This document shows, in pieces, positions 25,804 to 34,199 of a DNA stretch of 64,000 nucleotides. Within the stretch, counting starts at the first letter, position 1. Every line of letters begins with the position of its first letter. Position numbers and translations under genes: made by a program. This stretch comes from Paenibacillus illinoisensis NBRC 15959 (GTDB taxonomy: Bacteria; Bacillota; Bacilli; Paenibacillales; Paenibacillaceae): contig NZ_BIME01000002.1 of the NCBI RefSeq assembly GCF_004000925.1, forward strand, positions 186,001-250,000, written 5' to 3'. The notes under the pieces were generated by a model. That model was not told the DNA's origin. It saw only the letters and a program-made list of their open reading frames with translations, and did no database searches.

Positions 25804-25995
25804 AACAATCACCTCACTTCCCAATGTAAAATCTTCCTCTTCGTCTATTTTTAGTGAAACCCTAATTATCTTAGAAGCGTCATTTACAGTCAAGTGTACA
25901 TAAGCGATGATTAAGTCCATGGCTATAAAACGCAACTAAACGGATATCAATAGCGTCTATTTATCTTACATAGAACAGCAACAGGAGTGAAACAA

Positions 25996-28248
25996 ATGCA
26001 GCTAAAAATGATAGGCATATTCGGCGCCGTTCTCGGCTCTATGCTCATATGGGCGGGAAATGCAGCAGCGGAAGAGCGGTTTAACGACCTACAATATTCG
26101 AAGTGGGCAGAAGACGGTATTGAGTACATGGCGAAACGGGGAACCGTCGCAGGGTATGGAGATGGGAAATTTAAACCCGCAGGGCTTGTGACTAGAGCAC
26201 AGGCAGTCACCTTTCTGGTGCGGGAGCTATACCCGGAACAGCTTGAGAAGCCCGCTGAAGGTACGACTTACTCGGATGTTCCAAAGACACACGCCTTTAA
26301 TAAAGAAATTGCGATAGCTTCTAAAAATGGACTTGCCAGCGGATTCCCGGATGGCTCCTTCCGTCCGGATGCACCGCTTAGCCGCGCTGAAACTGCAGCT
26401 TTCTTAACACGCGCATATTCTCTATCGGAAGGCAAGCAAACCGCCAATTGGTCCGATACGGAAAACCATTGGGCAGCAGCGCCCATTCTCGTCATGAGCT
26501 CCAATGGTTTGGTCGGCGGATATTCAGATGGCACCTATCGTCCGAATCAAACGGTGACGCGAGCAGAATATGCCGTATTTATGTCACGATTAATTCAGTT
26601 CGAACGCCAGGCAGCCATTCAGGCACAGGATTGGGACAAGCTGATTTCTTATATGACCGTGAGTGAGCAGGTCGGTCAAATGCTCATGCCTGACATTCGG
26701 CAGTGGAATGGTAAAGTGACCACGACTGTTAATGAAGGGTTGAAAAGCAGCCTCCATAATCAGGATCTGGGCGGCTTAATCCTTTTCGATAAAAATATTG
26801 TAGACACTCGGCAGGTCACAACATTTACGCACAATCTGCAAATGGAAGCAGGGGACATTCCGATGTTTCTTGGCATTGACCAGGAGGGAGGCGTTATTAA
26901 GCGAATCCCTGGCGGCACCAATTTGCCGGGTCAAATGGCTCTAGGCGCAACCGGAGATTCAACCCTGGCCGAAGCGGCTGGACAGCTGACGGGAGAAGAG
27001 CTGAAAGCACTGGGGCTGAACATCAACTTTGCGCCAGTACTCGATATTAACAGCAATCCGGACAACCCGATCATCGGTATGCGATCATTCAGTTCAGATG
27101 CAGATTTGGTCACCAGACTTGGTCTCGCAACGATAACAGGGCTGCGGCAATCGGGCGTCATTGCGGCAGTTAAACATTTTCCAGGACACGGGGACACGAC
27201 GGTGGATTCCCATCTCGGATTACCAGTCCTGACGCATAACCGCGAGAGGCTCGATGCGGTGGAGCTGAAACCTTTTCAGGCTGCAATCGAGAACGGGGTG
27301 GAGATGATCATGACTGCACACATTGCTTTTCCTGCCATAGACAGCGAACAGGTCACATCGCTTAAAGACGGACAACGCGTGCCTGTTCCTGCCACGTTAT
27401 CCAAAAAGGTATTGAATGGTCTGCTTCGGGAAGAGCTGGGATATGAGGGGATTATTATTTCAGATGCGTTCACCATGGATGGGATAGCGGAGCATTTTGG
27501 TGAAGACCAAGCGGTAGAACGGGCGGTCAACGCAGGTGTGGATATCATCCTAATGCCGCAGGATTCTGCAGCTGCTCATCAAACACTGGTGAATGCGGTG
27601 AAGAACGGAACGATTCCGATGGAAACCATCCATGCTTCAGTCGAGCGTATTTTGGAGCTGAAAGCGAAGTATGGCTTGTTTGAACGCAGTGAAAGCCTTA
27701 CGTCTAAGCTAGCCGAGCTTAACAATGTTATCGGTTCACAGGGACATCGCGAGGTGGAGCGGGAAATTGCAGAGCGAGCAGTGACCCTGTTGGCCAGCCG
27801 TGACGGTATGCATCCGGATTCATTCCAACGAGGAGATCGGGTCGTCATTGTTGCAGCGGAAGAAGAGCAAGCCAAGCAGCTTGAGGTACAGTTGAAGCAG
27901 GCTTCAAATAACCTGTCGTTAAAGACGGACATTGCCCTAATTGGACAAGCTCAAACGAAAGAGACGGTTGCCAAAGCCGATTATGTCATCCTGGCTTCCT
28001 ACCAGTTCCGTAACGTGGCCAGCCAGTTTGGATGGAGTGCTTATCAAGCCTTAATCAATGAAATGAACACTCGTAATCAACGCTACACGCTGTTGTCACT
28101 CGGCAACCCTTATGAAACGATATATCTGAAGAACATTCGCTCAGGACTTGCTGTTTATGGCAAACAGGAGCCCAATACGGAAGCCGGAATCAACGTGCTG
28201 CTTGGCCATCAAGAAGCTACCGGCAAGTTGCCAGTGAAAACGAATTAA
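25996..28248 (+). CDS. SLH-domain GH3 glycosidase, NagZ-like
   Basis: This 750-residue exported protein starts with a signal peptide (to about residue 26, AGNAAAEE), then three S-layer-homology repeats of 50-60 residues (FNDLQYSKWAEDGIEYMAKRGTVAGYGDG and two similar) that bind cell-wall polymer. From about residue 215 it is a family-3 beta-N-acetylglucosaminidase: DQEGGVIKRIPGG, KHFPGHGDTTVDSHLGLP with the Asp-His dyad typical of NagZ, and ISDAFTMDGI with the nucleophile Asp. A C-terminal domain follows, as in Bacillus NagZ. It probably trims muropeptides at the cell surface. The ATG at 25996 is preferred by spacing from AACAGGAG. Confidence 0.93.
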   Translation: MQLKMIGIFGAVLGSMLIWAGNAAAEERFNDLQYSKWAEDGIEYMAKRGTVAGYGDGKFKPAGLVTRAQAVTFLVRELYPEQLEKPAEGTTYSDVPKTHAFNKEIAIASKNGLASGFPDGSFRPDAPLSRAETAAFLTRAYSLSEGKQTANWSDTENHWAAAPILVMSSNGLVGGYSDGTYRPNQTVTRAEYAVFMSRLIQFERQAAIQAQDWDKLISYMTVSEQVGQMLMPDIRQWNGKVTTTVNEGLKSSLHNQDLGGLILFDKNIVDTRQVTTFTHNLQMEAGDIPMFLGIDQEGGVIKRIPGGTNLPGQMALGATGDSTLAEAAGQLTGEELKALGLNINFAPVLDINSNPDNPIIGMRSFSSDADLVTRLGLATITGLRQSGVIAAVKHFPGHGDTTVDSHLGLPVLTHNRERLDAVELKPFQAAIENGVEMIMTAHIAFPAIDSEQVTSLKDGQRVPVPATLSKKVLNGLLREELGYEGIIISDAFTMDGIAEHFGEDQAVERAVNAGVDIILMPQDSAAAHQTLVNAVKNGTIPMETIHASVERILELKAKYGLFERSESLTSKLAELNNVIGSQGHREVEREIAERAVTLLASRDGMHPDSFQRGDRVVIVAAEEEQAKQLEVQLKQASNNLSLKTDIALIGQAQTKETVAKADYVILASYQFRNVASQFGWSAYQALINEMNTRNQRYTLLSLGNPYETIYLKNIRSGLAVYGKQEPNTEAGINVLLGHQEATGKLPVKTN

Positions 28249-28276
28249 AACATATTGAAAATATTCAAAAAAATAA

Positions 28277-28315
28277 TCAAAAGACGGATTCCAGCATACG
28301 GAGTCCGTCTTTTGA
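28277..28315 (+). terminator. Intrinsic terminator of the NagZ-like gene
   Basis: TCAAAAGACGGA pairs perfectly with TCCGTCTTTTGA (12-base stem) around a 15-base loop, then TTTTG. It is nearly symmetrical and may act on both strands. Confidence 0.85.
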
Positions 28316-28468
28316 TTTTGATCTTTGGATTCACCAGTGGAGAAAATTAATTGATATTTTTGTAATAAACCAAATGGTCCGTCCATTCATCATATTCGTG
28401 TATGAAGCCTTTGCGAAGAAGAAAAGTTGATTACATAGCTGTTTTATCGTGTTTGGATAATAATGACA

Positions 28469-28499
28469 TTGACATATGTGTCATTTTCCAAAATAATAG
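28469..28499 (+). promoter_or_regulatory. Promoter of the cod operon
   Basis: A perfect -35 TTGACA (28469-28474) and an AT-rich -10 region (TAATAG at 28494-28499, 19-base spacer, or an overlapping AATAAT with 17) precede the pyr-type leader. The exact -10 is uncertain. Confidence 0.55.
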
Positions 28500-28519
28500 A
28501 ATGTAATTGAATACTGGTA

Positions 28520-28550
28520 CCTTTAATTCAGTCCAGAGAGGCTGGCAAGG
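28520..28550 (+). promoter_or_regulatory. PyrR-binding loop of a pyr-type attenuator
   Basis: AGTCCAGAGAGGCT (28530-28543) matches the PyrR RNA consensus ARUCCNGNGAGGYU at all 14 positions. It sits in a hairpin: CCTT with AAGG outside and CAG with CTG inside. In Bacillus pyr operons, PyrR with UMP binds this loop and favours the downstream terminator. The terminator at 28632-28680 completes the layout. It predicts that codB-codA is repressed when pyrimidines are plentiful. The antiterminator pairing was not worked out. Confidence 0.88.
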
Positions 28551-28631
28551 GCAGCGGATTTTTATAATCACGCGTGAAACAGGGCATATTCCGTTCAGGG
28601 ATGCTCTGCGTCTTCGCGCGGGTTATGATGC

Positions 28632-28680
28632 AAAAAAGAGGCTACTTGTCAGTTATGACCTGACGAGTAGCCTCTTTTTT
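28632..28680 (+). terminator. Attenuator terminator of the cod operon
   Basis: GAGGCTACT and GTCAG pair with CTGAC and AGTAGCCTC (one mismatch) around a 7-base loop, followed by six T. It lies between the PyrR loop and codB, 43 bases before the codB start, as in pyr leaders. Confidence 0.9.
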
Positions 28681-28722
28681 CTGCTTTTTGGTATCAGGAC
28701 ACTTTAAGTTGGGGGTATTCTG

Positions 28723-30000
28723 ATGAGCAAACAAGATCAAGAATTTTCATGGCAGGCAGTGCCAAAAACGCAGAGAAACCATTTTTGGAAGACGTTGTCC
28801 GTTATGCTGGGTTTCACATTCTTCTCGGCAAGCATGCTGGCAGGAGGGACGCTTGGTGTCAGCTTAACGTTTATGGAGTTCATTGGTATCGTGCTTGCGG
28901 GTAATTTGGTGCTCGGGATCTATACGGGAGCACTGGCACATATCGCGGCGAAGACAGGCTTGTCCACACATTTGCTGGCCAAATATGCATTCGGTGAGAA
29001 AGGGTCGTATCTGCCTTCGTTCCTGCTCGGCTTCACGCAGGTTGGATGGTTCGGTGTCGGCGTAGCAATGTTCGCGATTCCCGTTGCCAAAGCGATGGAT
29101 TGGAATGTGTACCTGTTAATCTTTGTGTTTGGTCTCGCCATGACGGCATCTGCAATCTTCGGTATGAAGTCGCTTGTTATTTTGGGTTATATCGCTGTTC
29201 CGGCCATTGCCATTCTCGGGAGTTACTCCATGTTCCAAGGCGCAGACACGCTTGGTGGCCTGCAAGGATTGTTTGATTACACGCCGGCACAGTCGCTCAC
29301 TGCAGCAGCAGCACTAACCATTTGTATCGGATCGTTTATCAGCGGGGGTACGTTAACGCCAGACTTTGCCCGGTTCTCCCGTACGTCACGCCAGGCAGTT
29401 ACCGCAACTGTCATTGCATTCTTCCTGGGCAACTCGCTCATGTTCCTGTTCGGTGCAGTCGGCGCCATGGCCTATAACCTGGCAGACATTTCGGAAGTCA
29501 TGTTCCTGCAAGGTTTGATCATTCCTGCGATCATCGTTCTGGGATTGAATATCTGGACAACAAACGACAATGCTCTGTATGCTTCGGGACTTGGTTTTGC
29601 CAACATCACTAAAATTTCGAAAAAATTCTTCGTCGTCGTCAACGGCATCGTGGGTACCATCTTTGCGATGTGGATGTATAACAACTTCGTTGGTTTCCTG
29701 AATGTACTCGGCGCAGCCGTACCGTCCATCGGAGCCATCATCATTGCAGACTACTTCTTCGTGAAGCGCAGAAATTATAAACCATTTGCCGAGATGACTT
29801 TCAAAACGGTAAACTGGATAGCGATGGTCGCTTGGGCGATCGGCGTGGCATTCGCTCAATTGGCACCAGGAGTAACGCCATTAAATGCACTTCTTGGTAC
29901 AGCGGTGGCTTACATTGTACTCATGTTGATCGTTTCTGCGAAAGAATCCAAAGAAAAGGGGAAAATGAATGATTATACAGAACGCGAAATTGCGGGGTAA
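28723..30000 (+). CDS. codB: Cytosine permease
   Basis: This 425-residue NCS1-family transporter has about 12 membrane helices. It carries the family motifs [39 protein letters not shown] and [18 protein letters not shown], very close to E. coli CodB. It imports cytosine by proton symport, to be deaminated by the next gene product. It overlaps codA by 32 bases, so translation is probably coupled. A pyr-type leader precedes it. Confidence 0.93.
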   Translation: MSKQDQEFSWQAVPKTQRNHFWKTLSVMLGFTFFSASMLAGGTLGVSLTFMEFIGIVLAGNLVLGIYTGALAHIAAKTGLSTHLLAKYAFGEKGSYLPSFLLGFTQVGWFGVGVAMFAIPVAKAMDWNVYLLIFVFGLAMTASAIFGMKSLVILGYIAVPAIAILGSYSMFQGADTLGGLQGLFDYTPAQSLTAAAALTICIGSFISGGTLTPDFARFSRTSRQAVTATVIAFFLGNSLMFLFGAVGAMAYNLADISEVMFLQGLIIPAIIVLGLNIWTTNDNALYASGLGFANITKISKKFFVVVNGIVGTIFAMWMYNNFVGFLNVLGAAVPSIGAIIIADYFFVKRRNYKPFAEMTFKTVNWIAMVAWAIGVAFAQLAPGVTPLNALLGTAVAYIVLMLIVSAKESKEKGKMNDYTEREIAG

Positions 30001-31237
30001 AGACGGTCTATGGAATATCGTCGTAAAGGACGGAAAATTCGAACAAATCACGCAGGAGCCAGCTGCTACTGCGAATGAGGAAGTTATCGACGTAAGCGGT
30101 TCGCTTGTACTGCCACCGTTCATTGAGCCTCATATTCATCTGGATACAACGTTAACAGCAGGTGAGCCGGAATGGAATTTGAGCGGCACGCTGTTCGAAG
30201 GCATTCAGCGGTGGTCCGAACGCAAAGCATTTCTGACGCATGAAGACGTTAAAACACGTTCCAAAACGGCGCTGAAATGGCAAATGGCGCAGGGCATCCA
30301 GCATGTGCGGACACATGTGGACGTAACGGATCCAAGCTTGACGGCAGTTAAAGCGATGCTTGAAGTAAAAGAAGAGATGGCGCCTTACATTGACATCCAG
30401 CTTGTCGCTTTCCCGCAGGAAGGTATTCATTCCTATCCCAACGGTGTGGAACTGCTTGAAGAATCGCTGAAAATGGGCGTTGACGTCGTGGGAGGCATTC
30501 CCCACTTCGAATTCACGCGAGAATACGGCGTCGATTCAATGAAGGTTGCATTTGACCTTGCTGAGAAATATGACCGTCTAATCGACATTCACTGTGATGA
30601 AATCGATGATGAGCAATCCCGTTTTGTAGAAGTCGTTGCCAAGGAAGCCTACGAACGTGGACTGGGTTCCCGTACGACAGCGAGTCATACGACGGCAATG
30701 GGGTCATACAATGATGCATATACGTACAAGCTGTTCAGATTGCTGAAAATGGCTGACCTGAACTTCGTATCCAACCCGCTGGTTAACATCCACCTGCAGG
30801 GACGCTTCGACACGTATCCGAAAAGAAGAGGACTGACTCGTGTCAAAGAGCTGCAGGAAGCAGGTCTGAACGTGTGCTTCGGTCACGATGACATCTTCGA
30901 TCCATGGTATCCACTCGGTACGGGTAACATGCTTCAGGTGCTGCATATGGGTATCCATGCTTCGCAGTTGCTTGGTTACGATCAGATCGTGAATTCCATT
31001 GACCTGATTACCAAAAACAGCGCAAGAACGCTCCACATCGAGGATGTGTACGGCATTGAAGAAGGCAAGCCGGCCAACTTCATCGTTCTGGAAGCAGAGA
31101 ATGAATATGAAGCCATCCGTAAACAAGCTGGCGTGCTCTACTCGTTCAGAGGCGGCCGCAAAATCGCGGAAACGAAACCACGGGATACGTCGATCATTCT
31201 TGAAGACGGTTTGGAGAAGGTAACATTTAACAAATAA
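29969..31237 (+). CDS. codA: Cytosine deaminase
   Basis: This 422-residue metal-dependent enzyme converts cytosine to uracil and ammonia. It carries all CodA landmarks: PHIHLDTT with His55 and His57, [16 protein letters not shown], the [14 protein letters not shown] segment with the metal His and catalytic Glu, [10 protein letters not shown], and [19 protein letters not shown] with the paired Asp residues. No signal peptide. It overlaps codB and shares its attenuator. With the permease it forms a pyrimidine salvage unit feeding uracil to UMP. Confidence 0.96.
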   Translation: MIIQNAKLRGKDGLWNIVVKDGKFEQITQEPAATANEEVIDVSGSLVLPPFIEPHIHLDTTLTAGEPEWNLSGTLFEGIQRWSERKAFLTHEDVKTRSKTALKWQMAQGIQHVRTHVDVTDPSLTAVKAMLEVKEEMAPYIDIQLVAFPQEGIHSYPNGVELLEESLKMGVDVVGGIPHFEFTREYGVDSMKVAFDLAEKYDRLIDIHCDEIDDEQSRFVEVVAKEAYERGLGSRTTASHTTAMGSYNDAYTYKLFRLLKMADLNFVSNPLVNIHLQGRFDTYPKRRGLTRVKELQEAGLNVCFGHDDIFDPWYPLGTGNMLQVLHMGIHASQLLGYDQIVNSIDLITKNSARTLHIEDVYGIEEGKPANFIVLEAENEYEAIRKQAGVLYSFRGGRKIAETKPRDTSIILEDGLEKVTFNK

Positions 31238-31302
31238 GCAATGAGAATGTAATGAAATAGGAAATAGGCACATTATACATTAAGAAATGCCTAGCATTAA
31301 TC

Positions 31303-31387
31303 AAAAAATCCCCTCGGGGTGACAGGATCAATCAGAAATCACACGTAATCGTGAATTCTTCCTGCCACACATGAGGGGATTTTTTAC
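31303..31387 (+). terminator. Long hairpin terminator after codA
   Basis: AAAAATCCCCTC pairs with GAGGGGATTTTT at the base. An inner CAGGA pairs with TCCTG, and TCAC with GTGA nearer the loop, giving a branched or long stem of about 80 bases. T runs occur on both strands, so it can also end the MocR gene coming from the right. Confidence 0.8.
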
Positions 31388-31419
31388 TGTTATTAAAGAG
31401 ACAGTGCCTCATGATGAGA

Positions 31420-32892
31420 CTAGTCCGTTACAGCTTTTTGTAATCTCGCTACACCTTCCTGTATTTGTGCATCTGACAAATGGGCAAATGATAAATAAAT
31501 ACCAACCTTTATGCCATCCGATGTTGAGCTGCTGACTTCCGAGTAGTGGACCCCTTCCGATCTGGCGGATGCCCGAAAGGCTTCATAAGCTGAGGCTTTT
31601 CCTCGCCACCAGCCGAATACGTGCAGACCCGCTTCATTTTCCACCCAATCAAACCATGTAGAGAGCTGCTGATTCAACAGTTTGAGTAACATATGGAACT
31701 TGCGGCTGTACAGACGATTCATCCTGCGCAGATGGCGTTCATACTGACCGCTTGTCATAAATGCTGCGAGCGCCCGCTGTTCAATTAGATTAACAGGTCT
31801 TGGCTCATATAAAGCCTGAGCCTTTCTAAAGGTATCTGCCAGGGTGGGAGGGAGGACCACATAACCCAGTCGGACTTCAAAAGGCAATGTTTTGGTGAAG
31901 CTTCCAAGGTAAATGACGCGCCCTTCTTTGTCGAGTGTTTTCAGAGGTTCAACATGCATTCCGCGGTATCGGAACTCACTGTCGTAATCATCCTCGACAA
32001 TCATGGCATCCCGGCGATGTGCCCAGTCCAGCAGGGTTTGTCTGCGTTCAAGACTAAGCATTTCACCTGTTGGAAATTGCCTCGATGGCGTGACAAACAA
32101 CATACGTGCATCCCAGTTTTGGGGAACCAGTCCCTGACCGTCGAGATTGGCTTCAATTAACTTGGCGCCCGCAGCCATAATGGCTTGAGAAATCCCGACA
32201 TAACAAGGGCTTTCCGTCACAACATGATCGCCAGGGTCTGCGAGCAACTGAGTGAGCAGCGCTATTGCCTGCATTGAACCTGCAGTAACGGCAATATGCT
32301 CCGCATCTACATGAATCCCCCGCATTCTCCGCAGGTAGGCAGCAATGGCCTCTCTTAATTTCGGGTCTCCTGTGGAGCTAACAGAGGCAGAAGCATGGAT
32401 AACATTCTCCTCACGATGCCGTATCTCTGCATACAATCGATTATTCCATTCATCGTAAGGGAACTTGGAAAGATCCGGCTGATATTTGCTGAAGTCGATC
32501 ATTTCGCTATTCTCTTTGCTGTGATCACGAATCTGTACCGTTTGTTGAGGGGTCTGCTGCTCAAGCTGCTGGATACGGTTTCCCCAAGCTGACAAGTGAT
32601 GAGTACAGGATTTTACCTGGTACTCCTCATGGCTTAAATCCGCTTGATAAGCAACAAAGGTACCTCTTCCGTGCTCTGACTGAAGGTAACCTTGGGCAGT
32701 TAACGTATCATAGACCTGATTCACGGTTCCTCGGGAAATGTGATATGACGCTGCTAACTCCCTTGTGGAAGGTAACTTTTCGCCGTATACGAGATTACCA
32801 TCATGAATAGCGTCCCGAACCGCATGATAGAGAGCCTTCATTTTAGTATATTGTCGGTTCAAATATGAACTGTACGCTAGATGAAATTGCAT
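31420..32892 (-). CDS. MocR-type regulator, GntR plus aminotransferase domain (PdxR-like)
   Basis: This 490-residue protein fuses a GntR winged helix (LYHAVRDAIHDGNLVYGEKLPSTRELAASYHISRGTVNQVYDTL) to a class-I aminotransferase-like PLP domain with the PLP lysine in YLGSFTKTLP. Divergence from pdxS identifies it as a probable PdxR, an activator of vitamin B6 synthesis that is switched off by PLP. The ATG at 32892 is chosen over an in-frame ATG at 32943 because GGAGGAT lies 2-8 bases upstream and the longer form would cross the operator repeats. Confidence 0.9.
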   Translation of the reverse strand: MQFHLAYSSYLNRQYTKMKALYHAVRDAIHDGNLVYGEKLPSTRELAASYHISRGTVNQVYDTLTAQGYLQSEHGRGTFVAYQADLSHEEYQVKSCTHHLSAWGNRIQQLEQQTPQQTVQIRDHSKENSEMIDFSKYQPDLSKFPYDEWNNRLYAEIRHREENVIHASASVSSTGDPKLREAIAAYLRRMRGIHVDAEHIAVTAGSMQAIALLTQLLADPGDHVVTESPCYVGISQAIMAAGAKLIEANLDGQGLVPQNWDARMLFVTPSRQFPTGEMLSLERRQTLLDWAHRRDAMIVEDDYDSEFRYRGMHVEPLKTLDKEGRVIYLGSFTKTLPFEVRLGYVVLPPTLADTFRKAQALYEPRPVNLIEQRALAAFMTSGQYERHLRRMNRLYSRKFHMLLKLLNQQLSTWFDWVENEAGLHVFGWWRGKASAYEAFRASARSEGVHYSEVSSSTSDGIKVGIYLSFAHLSDAQIQEGVARLQKAVTD

Positions 32893-32912
32893 AGATCCTC
32901 CAATGGTTGTAT

Positions 32913-32943
32913 AAAGTGGTTCAACAGATTCAAAGTGGTACAA
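32913..32943. promoter_or_regulatory. Direct repeats, probable PdxR binding sites
   Basis: AAAGTGGTTCAA (32913-32924) and AAAGTGGTACAA (32932-32943) are direct repeats 19 bases apart. They lie between the divergent genes, near the MocR start and about 60-80 bases upstream of the predicted pdxS transcription start, the place for an activator. MocR regulators typically bind paired direct repeats. Confidence 0.65.
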
Positions 32944-32965
32944 TAAAATCCGGTGATATTGGATC

Positions 32966-32994
32966 TTTTTATGTGTCCATTCTCATTTTATACT
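32966..32994 (+). promoter_or_regulatory. Predicted promoter of pdxS
   Basis: A weak -35 TTTTTA (32966-32971), a 17-base spacer and a good -10 TATACT (32989-32994). The poor -35 suits a promoter that needs an activator such as PdxR. Confidence 0.5.
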
Positions 32995-33108
32995 AATTCA
33001 TAGTTTAAGGGGAAACAATAGTGGCATCGAAAAATAGATCATTTACTTTGTTGAAATAAGATGTCCTTTTTGAAATTAATCAAAAGTTAAACTGGGAGGA
33101 TTACAATC

Positions 33109-33990
33109 ATGCAAACAGGTACAGATCGTGTTAAAAGAGGAATGGCTGAAATGCAAAAAGGTGGCGTCATCATGGACGTCATGAATGCGGAACAGGCTAA
33201 AATTGCGGAAGCGGCTGGGGCAACAGCTGTTATGGCTCTTGAGCGGGTACCTTCTGATATTCGCGCAGCTGGCGGTGTAGCTCGCATGGCAGATCCAACG
33301 ATCGTTGAAGAGGTTATGAAAGTGGTGTCCATTCCGGTGATGGCCAAAGCACGTATCGGTCATTACATCGAAGCCAAAGTGCTTGAATCCCTTGGCGTGG
33401 ACTATCTCGATGAGAGTGAAGTACTGACACCTGCAGACGAAGTATTCCATATTGATAAACATGAGTTCACTGTACCATTTGTATGTGGAGCCAAAGATCT
33501 GGGAGAGGCTCTTCGCCGCATTGGTGAAGGCGCATCCATGATTCGTACCAAAGGTGAGCCTGGAACAGGCAATATTGTGGAAGCGGTTCGCCATATGCGT
33601 CTGATTAACAGCCAAATCCGCAAAGCCCAAAACATGTCCAAGGACGAATTGTATGCTGAAGCGAAAAACCTGGGTGTATCTTATGAGCTTTTGCTTGAAG
33701 TACATGAGAATGGCAAACTTCCAGTCGTTAACTTTGCTGCAGGCGGTGTAGCCACTCCGGCAGATGCTGCACTTATGATGCATTTGGGCGCAGACGGCGT
33801 ATTCGTTGGATCCGGTATTTTCAAATCGGATAGCCCTGAGAAATTCGCTCGTGCCATTGTCGAAGCGACGACACATTACACGGATTACAAACTGATTGCC
33901 GAAGTGTCCAAAAACCTGGGTGCGCCAATGAAAGGGATCGAGATTTCCAAACTGTCTGCGGATGAGCGCATGTCCGACCGCGGTTGGTAA
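33109..33990 (+). CDS. pdxS: Pyridoxal 5'-phosphate synthase subunit PdxS
   Basis: This 293-residue TIM-barrel enzyme makes PLP from ribose 5-phosphate, glyceraldehyde 3-phosphate and ammonia supplied by PdxT. Landmarks are the [20 protein letters not shown] start with the Asp, [26 protein letters not shown] with the catalytic Lys, and [16 protein letters not shown]. It matches the family along its whole length. The glutaminase gene pdxT does not follow; a terminator does. It must share PdxT from elsewhere or be a second copy. The ATG follows CTGGGAGGAT. Confidence 0.97.
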   Translation: MQTGTDRVKRGMAEMQKGGVIMDVMNAEQAKIAEAAGATAVMALERVPSDIRAAGGVARMADPTIVEEVMKVVSIPVMAKARIGHYIEAKVLESLGVDYLDESEVLTPADEVFHIDKHEFTVPFVCGAKDLGEALRRIGEGASMIRTKGEPGTGNIVEAVRHMRLINSQIRKAQNMSKDELYAEAKNLGVSYELLLEVHENGKLPVVNFAAGGVATPADAALMMHLGADGVFVGSGIFKSDSPEKFARAIVEATTHYTDYKLIAEVSKNLGAPMKGIEISKLSADERMSDRGW

Positions 33991-34035
33991 GATATAATGG
34001 ATTTCGATAAGTAGTAGGTAGTCTGAATAGTGAGG

Positions 34036-34077
34036 AAAAAAGCTGATCAATTGAGTATAATTGATCGGCTTTTTTGT
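34036..34077 (+). terminator. Intrinsic terminator of pdxS
   Basis: AAAAGCTGATCAATT pairs with AATTGATCGGCTTTT (one wobble) around a short loop, followed by a T run. It directly follows pdxS, so no pdxT is co-transcribed. Confidence 0.85.
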
Positions 34078-34152
34078 TATTCTTAAAGAACAACGTACGG
34101 ATGTTCCAAAAGACAGACAATGAATGTAACGGACGTGAAATTGACCTGCACA

Positions 34153-34182
34153 TTGATATCTTCAAAATGCTGTGTCTATAAT
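34153..34182 (+). promoter_or_regulatory. Promoter of the AraC-GH39 gene
   Basis: -35 TTGATA (34153-34158), an 18-base spacer and a perfect -10 TATAAT (34177-34182) lie just upstream of the GTG start, predicting a very short leader. Confidence 0.6.
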
Positions 34183-34199
34183 AAGCGGTATGAAGGAAG

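Noticed and set aside
28507..28707. 66-codon frame before codB
   Set aside because: It covers the PyrR-binding loop and the attenuator terminator, which explain the sequence; no ribosome site precedes it.
31303..31387. Riboswitch or small RNA
   Set aside because: The long stem between codA and the convergent MocR gene is best explained as a bidirectional terminator; no conserved aptamer core is visible.
33076..34050. 324-codon open frame on the minus strand
   Set aside because: It is opposite pdxS, which is recognised along its full length. The minus frame has cysteine- and histidine-rich nonsense composition and no ribosome site.
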